A stretch of DNA of 44,149 nt, from contig JBDRKQ010000095.1 in assembly GCA_043813895.1 (NCBI GenBank), positions 1 through 44,149 of the forward strand. The letters are read 5' to 3'. Position numbers and translations under genes: made by a program. This DNA comes from CAZTAR01 sp043813895 (GTDB lineage: Bacteria > Planctomycetota > Phycisphaerae > UBA1845 > UTPLA1). Positions 41,655 through 44,149 of this stretch are shown in pieces. The notes under the pieces were generated by a model, which was not told the origin of the DNA, did not search any database, and was given only the letters and a program-made list of their open reading frames with translations. The stretch's first letter is position 1, and each line of letters begins with the position of its first letter.

Positions 41655-41683
41655 TTGAATCGGGAAGCCCAATCGCTTAACAT
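41655..41683 (+). promoter_or_regulatory. Candidate promoter P1 for the long leader
   Basis: TTGAAT (41655-41660), 17 nt, TAACAT (41678-41683). Transcription would begin near 41690, about 555 nt before the dockerin-like gene. Confidence 0.45.
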
Positions 41684-41922
41684 GAGGTGGTGAACCCAGG
41701 GGTCTGGAATGAGACTCGGTGGGTAAGTGTTCGTGCGGAGACCGCCGGATGGCGGCGCGCGGGCGCGGAAAGTCGTAGCGGACGCAGGTCTGCCAGGAAG
41801 AACGGAAGGCTGTCGGTCGGCTGTTTAGGGTGGAGTTATGCAAGAGGCTCCTCCCGGCATGGCAAGGTCGGTGAAGGCGAAGCCCGGCGAAGCAAGAGAG
41901 CCGGGAAAAGCACGAGCCGCGG

Positions 41923-41952
41923 TTGACAGGGGCTCCGGACTTTTGGTAGGAT
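41923..41952 (+). promoter_or_regulatory. Candidate promoter P2 of the dockerin-like gene
   Basis: TTGACA (41923-41928), 18 nt, TAGGAT (41947-41952). A start near 41959 gives a leader of about 285 nt. Confidence 0.5.
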
Positions 41953-42209
41953 GTGCGAAGCTGTGAGAGTAGGAGGGAGAAACGGCCAGCTCGGTATAGT
42001 ATCTTCCGGTTCTATGCTATGTACTGGTTTGTTGGCCTCCTTCGGCGCTAGAGCTTGTGCAACTTCCGGGCAAGCCGGCGTTGACTTCGACGGTTGGGAT
42101 GGTCCCGGTCGGCGAAGTAAAGCGATGGGAGCGAAAGAGACCCGACGCTCCGGTAGGCTAGGGTCCCAACCGACAGCCGCGAGGGTGCGGCATCGGAGAG
42201 ATTTGGGAA

Positions 42210-42235
42210 CCTCCACCTACTCGTGGAGGAAGGAG
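42210..42235 (+). promoter_or_regulatory. Hairpin adjoining the ribosome-binding site
   Basis: cctccac (42210-42216) / gtggagg (42223-42229) is followed directly by aaggag (42230-42235), 9 nt before the ATG. The right arm could alternatively base-pair with 16S rRNA, so the hairpin may tune translation. Confidence 0.45.
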
Positions 42236-42244
42236 TAAAGAACG

Positions 42245-43324
42245 ATGAAGAAGGCACTATTGTTGGCCGCTGTTGTCGGACTGGTCATGGGATCAACCGC
42301 GATCGCGCAGCCCGAATCCATTATCTGGCTTGACGTCCGAGACAATGATGTCAACGGCGCATACGAAGGCATATACGACGGAACCGGCGCCACATGGCCG
42401 TTCACCAACGGCGGTCTTAACGGCGGTGGACCCGGCGACGGGCAAGTCATGTACATCAACCCCGAGGACGGCGCTTTCCCGACGGCCTACCCGGATGCGT
42501 GGCCGAACTTTGACGGCGATGGAGATACCCATACCGGCTACCTCGTCCTGTACATGACCGTGAACGACGACATGACCGGCGGTGCTACAGATGTGATCTC
42601 CTCGGTCGGCCTTGACTTTAACACCACCGAAACGACTGTCCCGCCTGTCGGCAAGGACGGGAACAACATCGGTTCATTCGTTGACTTTAATTGGTCCCTC
42701 CCCGCAGAAGCCAATTCCGGCACCGCCAAGGGGGCCGAAGTCGCCGGTGATCCTCCGAGCTGGACCGGAGCCAAGGCGGTCAAGGTGCCCGTCGAGGGCG
42801 TGGTCCCTGCGTTTGCCGTTGGCAGTGGGATGGTTCCTACGAACACGTACCGGATCGGCAAGCTCGAAATCGAGGCGGCGGCTCGGAATCGCCCGACCCC
42901 CTTCCCTCCGAAGCCGCATGTGGCTTGGTCGACCTTCAACGTGTATCTCAGCGTCAACGAGCTGCTCGTCACCCGCGTGTTCTCGTCCGGCGGCGATCAA
43001 GATGAGCAGATTCACTTCGGCTACTCGGCCACTGTGGCTGGGTCTGACACAGCCTCACTGAGCAGCGGTAGCACGCTGGGCGCTCCGTTCGGCGCCGGCG
43101 ACCCGGACGCGGTCATTAAGGTTTTGCCGAAGGGCGATAACAGCGGAAACGGCCTGGTGAACCCCGGTGACATCACCGGTTTCACCAATGTGTTGAATAC
43201 TGGTACTGCCATCAACCAGAAGGACTTGTATCTGAACGACTTTGCGGGGACCACGCCTTTTGCCATGAAGAGGATTACGCCTGCGGACGTAACGGGCTTC
43301 GTCGCCGCTTTGGCCAATGGGTAA
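42245..43324 (+). CDS. Secreted protein with dockerin/EF-hand-like C-terminus
   Basis: A 359-residue exported protein: signal peptide MKKALLLAAVVGLVMGSTAIAQ, a beta-rich region of about 270 residues (IIWLDVRDNDVNGAYEG, FDGDGDTHTGYLVLYMTV, FNVYLSVNELLVTRVF), and a C-terminal module GDNSGNGLVNPGDITGF (about 297-313) plus ITPADVTGFVAAL. The first half follows the D-x-N/S-x-D/N-G-x-V-x-x-x-D calcium-loop pattern found at the C-termini of many planctomycete surface proteins. Its dockerin nature is inferred; no cohesin is seen. Asp/Gly-rich stretches may bind calcium. aaggag precedes the start after a long structured leader. Confidence 0.8.
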   Translation: MKKALLLAAVVGLVMGSTAIAQPESIIWLDVRDNDVNGAYEGIYDGTGATWPFTNGGLNGGGPGDGQVMYINPEDGAFPTAYPDAWPNFDGDGDTHTGYLVLYMTVNDDMTGGATDVISSVGLDFNTTETTVPPVGKDGNNIGSFVDFNWSLPAEANSGTAKGAEVAGDPPSWTGAKAVKVPVEGVVPAFAVGSGMVPTNTYRIGKLEIEAAARNRPTPFPPKPHVAWSTFNVYLSVNELLVTRVFSSGGDQDEQIHFGYSATVAGSDTASLSSGSTLGAPFGAGDPDAVIKVLPKGDNSGNGLVNPGDITGFTNVLNTGTAINQKDLYLNDFAGTTPFAMKRITPADVTGFVAALANG

Positions 43325-43493
43325 CCGCGCGACTGTGAGGTACCCTGCTGTGCAGGAATAGCGAGCAAATCTGAAATGGGTTTTTGCAGAGTTGCTCGAT
43401 AAACGGATAGAGGGTTTTTGCGGAGAGTCGAGTTCGAGGTTTCACAAACAAGGGAAAAGAATAACTGCGAAGGAAGAAAGGAAGAAGAGTACA

Positions 43494-44114
43494 ATGAGAA
43501 TAGCATTATGCATACTGGCCGTTCTGATGATGACCAGTTCAGCCAGCGCGATTAACCACATTTGGTTTGACGTCACCGCCACAGGAGGCGATGCCGTGGT
43601 CGTCACGAATGGCGCTCCCGGCGTGACTGCCATGTGCGAGGCGGGGCCTGGTCTGAGCTCCTTCCACGTCGAAGTCATGATCGATGCGTATGGTCCCGAC
43701 GGCATCAACGGCTATGGCGTCCGCTTCTGGGAAGAGATTATCGACTGCCCGGGGATCATCTACAATGACATGTACGAGGGCCTCCCGGGCTGGACCACAG
43801 TGGGTTCCGGCGGTCTCGGCCTCGCCCAGTATATCATCGCTGCCCCAGCCGAAGGCGTGTTCAACGTCATGAGCTTCGACATGGACAAGACAGGCATGAC
43901 CCTCTTCAACGAGATCTGGGGAGAGGCGTCCAACTTCGGTGGTGGTGGCGACTGGGGCAACGGTAGTGCTCTCGTCCAGTTCGGCGACGGCACCCCGCAT
44001 TACGCGTTCCCAGGTTATGCGATCGGCGTCATGATGCACACCGACTGCGTTCCGGAGCCGGCCACGATCGCGTTGCTGGGCTTTGGCGTGTTGGCCTTGA
44101 TTCGCCGCCGCTAA
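43494..44114 (+). CDS. PEP-CTERM-sorted exported protein
   Basis: A 206-residue exported protein: signal peptide MRIALCILAVLMMTSSASA, a beta-rich domain beginning INHIWFDVTATGG, a cysteine pair (MCEAGPG, IIDCPG), and a canonical C-terminal VPEPATIALLGFGVLAL followed by IRRR. That PEP motif, hydrophobic helix and basic end form the PEP-CTERM sorting signal, processed by an exosortase with export to the surface or exopolysaccharide. Its start IWFDVTA resembles IIWLDVRD of the preceding protein, suggesting the two are paralogous domains with different anchoring tails. aggaagaaaggaagaag precedes the start. No exosortase gene is in the window. Confidence 0.88.
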   Translation: MRIALCILAVLMMTSSASAINHIWFDVTATGGDAVVVTNGAPGVTAMCEAGPGLSSFHVEVMIDAYGPDGINGYGVRFWEEIIDCPGIIYNDMYEGLPGWTTVGSGGLGLAQYIIAAPAEGVFNVMSFDMDKTGMTLFNEIWGEASNFGGGGDWGNGSALVQFGDGTPHYAFPGYAIGVMMHTDCVPEPATIALLGFGVLALIRRR

Positions 44115-44149
44115 GAGACGGCTGACTAACGAGATGCTGCGTGGTTGAT

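Larger units (their letters stand above)
41690..42244 (+). ncRNA. Candidate structured leader or small RNA region
   Basis: A 778-nt spacer (41467-42244) holds no convincing protein gene but several stable helices. These are a nested hairpin accca...tgggt around ggtct/agact (41694-41724), ccgcc/ggcgg (41742-41755), cccggc/gccggg (41883-41905), and a 9-bp closing stem cggttggga (42091-42099) / tcccaaccg (42164-42172). Within the last stem, gtcgg/ccgac and ggagcg/cgctcc cross each other. A final hairpin cctccac/gtggagg (42210-42229) abuts the ribosome-binding site. I could not match this to a known riboswitch class; the 'gctccggtaggc' segment only vaguely recalls c-di-GMP aptamers. Confidence 0.4.

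Noticed and set aside
41577..41680. 34-codon cysteine-containing open frame starting at 41577
   Set aside because: Its G-run is too close to the ATG, and nothing beyond chance supports it.
41838..41966. 42-codon open frame starting with MQEAPPGMARS
   Set aside because: Lies over the proposed promoter and shows only GC-biased composition, although ggtggag precedes the ATG; kept as leader RNA.
42091..42172. c-di-GMP-I riboswitch upstream of the dockerin-like gene
   Set aside because: Only a short gctccggtaggc stretch resembles it; the conserved CACGCACAGGGCAAACC core is absent.

Overview
The window is about 44 kb of GC-rich bacterial DNA carrying roughly 28 protein genes and the RNase P RNA gene. 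Several features point to a member of the Planctomycetota, probably a Phycisphaerae-like lineage. These are a membrane protein with the CPxCGYNLTGL...CPECG zinc ribbon, a secreted protein with a dockerin/EF-hand-like tail next to a PEP-CTERM protein, many exported lipoproteins with HEAT or TPR repeats, futalosine-pathway menaquinone genes, and intergenic spaces packed with short palindromic repeats. The assignment is inference from gene content; no 16S rRNA gene is present.

Layout. 1-2.0 kb: 5'-truncated acyl-CoA synthetase and a PilZ protein. 2.3-7.6 kb: exported zinc metalloprotease (minus strand), a homocysteine methyltransferase-fold protein that has lost two zinc cysteines, and an exported HEAT protein with an embedded receiver-like domain. 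8.0-11.9 kb: a chemoreceptor with three tandem CZB zinc-binding modules, CheW, and a TehB-like methyltransferase. 12.3-14.4 kb: membrane-anchored metallophosphoesterase and rnpB (both minus). 14.65-18.1 kb: a VKOR-DsbA-DsbA fusion followed by two cysteine-rich lipoproteins. 18.4-22.8 kb: murI, a HEAT lipoprotein, an exported methyltransferase-like protein, a cysteine-rich lipoprotein and the zinc-ribbon membrane protein. 22.9-29.8 kb: beta-CASP RNase-like protein, a basic exported protein, an ACE-like metallopeptidase and an 850-residue TPR lipoprotein. 30.0-35.2 kb: phosphofructokinase, a GT-C-type membrane protein, a 0.95 kb repeat-only spacer and DNA polymerase X. 35.3-39.6 kb (minus): a coiled-coil membrane protein, enolase, mqnC and mqnA. 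39.9-44.1 kb: a 47-residue small protein, pdxB, a long structured leader, and the dockerin-like and PEP-CTERM secreted proteins.

Functional themes. Housekeeping functions are glycolysis (pfk, eno), menaquinone (mqnA/mqnC with a 4-bp overlap), vitamin B6 (pdxB), peptidoglycan (murI), repair (polX) and tRNA processing (rnpB). A thiol-oxidation neighbourhood (VKOR-DsbA fusion plus two Cys-rich lipoproteins) and a chemoreceptor/CheW pair are the clearest functional clusters.

The most striking non-genic feature is the density of short dispersed repeats. I distinguish at least eight families: A, gtgcgtc/gacgcac hairpins; B, a 73-bp element with GTAGCG...CGCTAC ends; C, gtgccactgg palindromes; D, a gctcgcttgcgctcgg type; E, a ccccacccctgaaggg type that has expanded into a 20-bp tandem array; F, ccacggg...cccgtgg; G, cgccccattcggggcg plus gagaagggattctc; and heptameric microsatellites. 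A ninth, weaker similarity is family I (aaaaa followed by two ttgcc motifs). Three copies appear to have become coding sequence, in the metallophosphoesterase, in mqnC, and at the C-terminus of the coiled-coil membrane protein. No transposase that could mobilise them is in the window.
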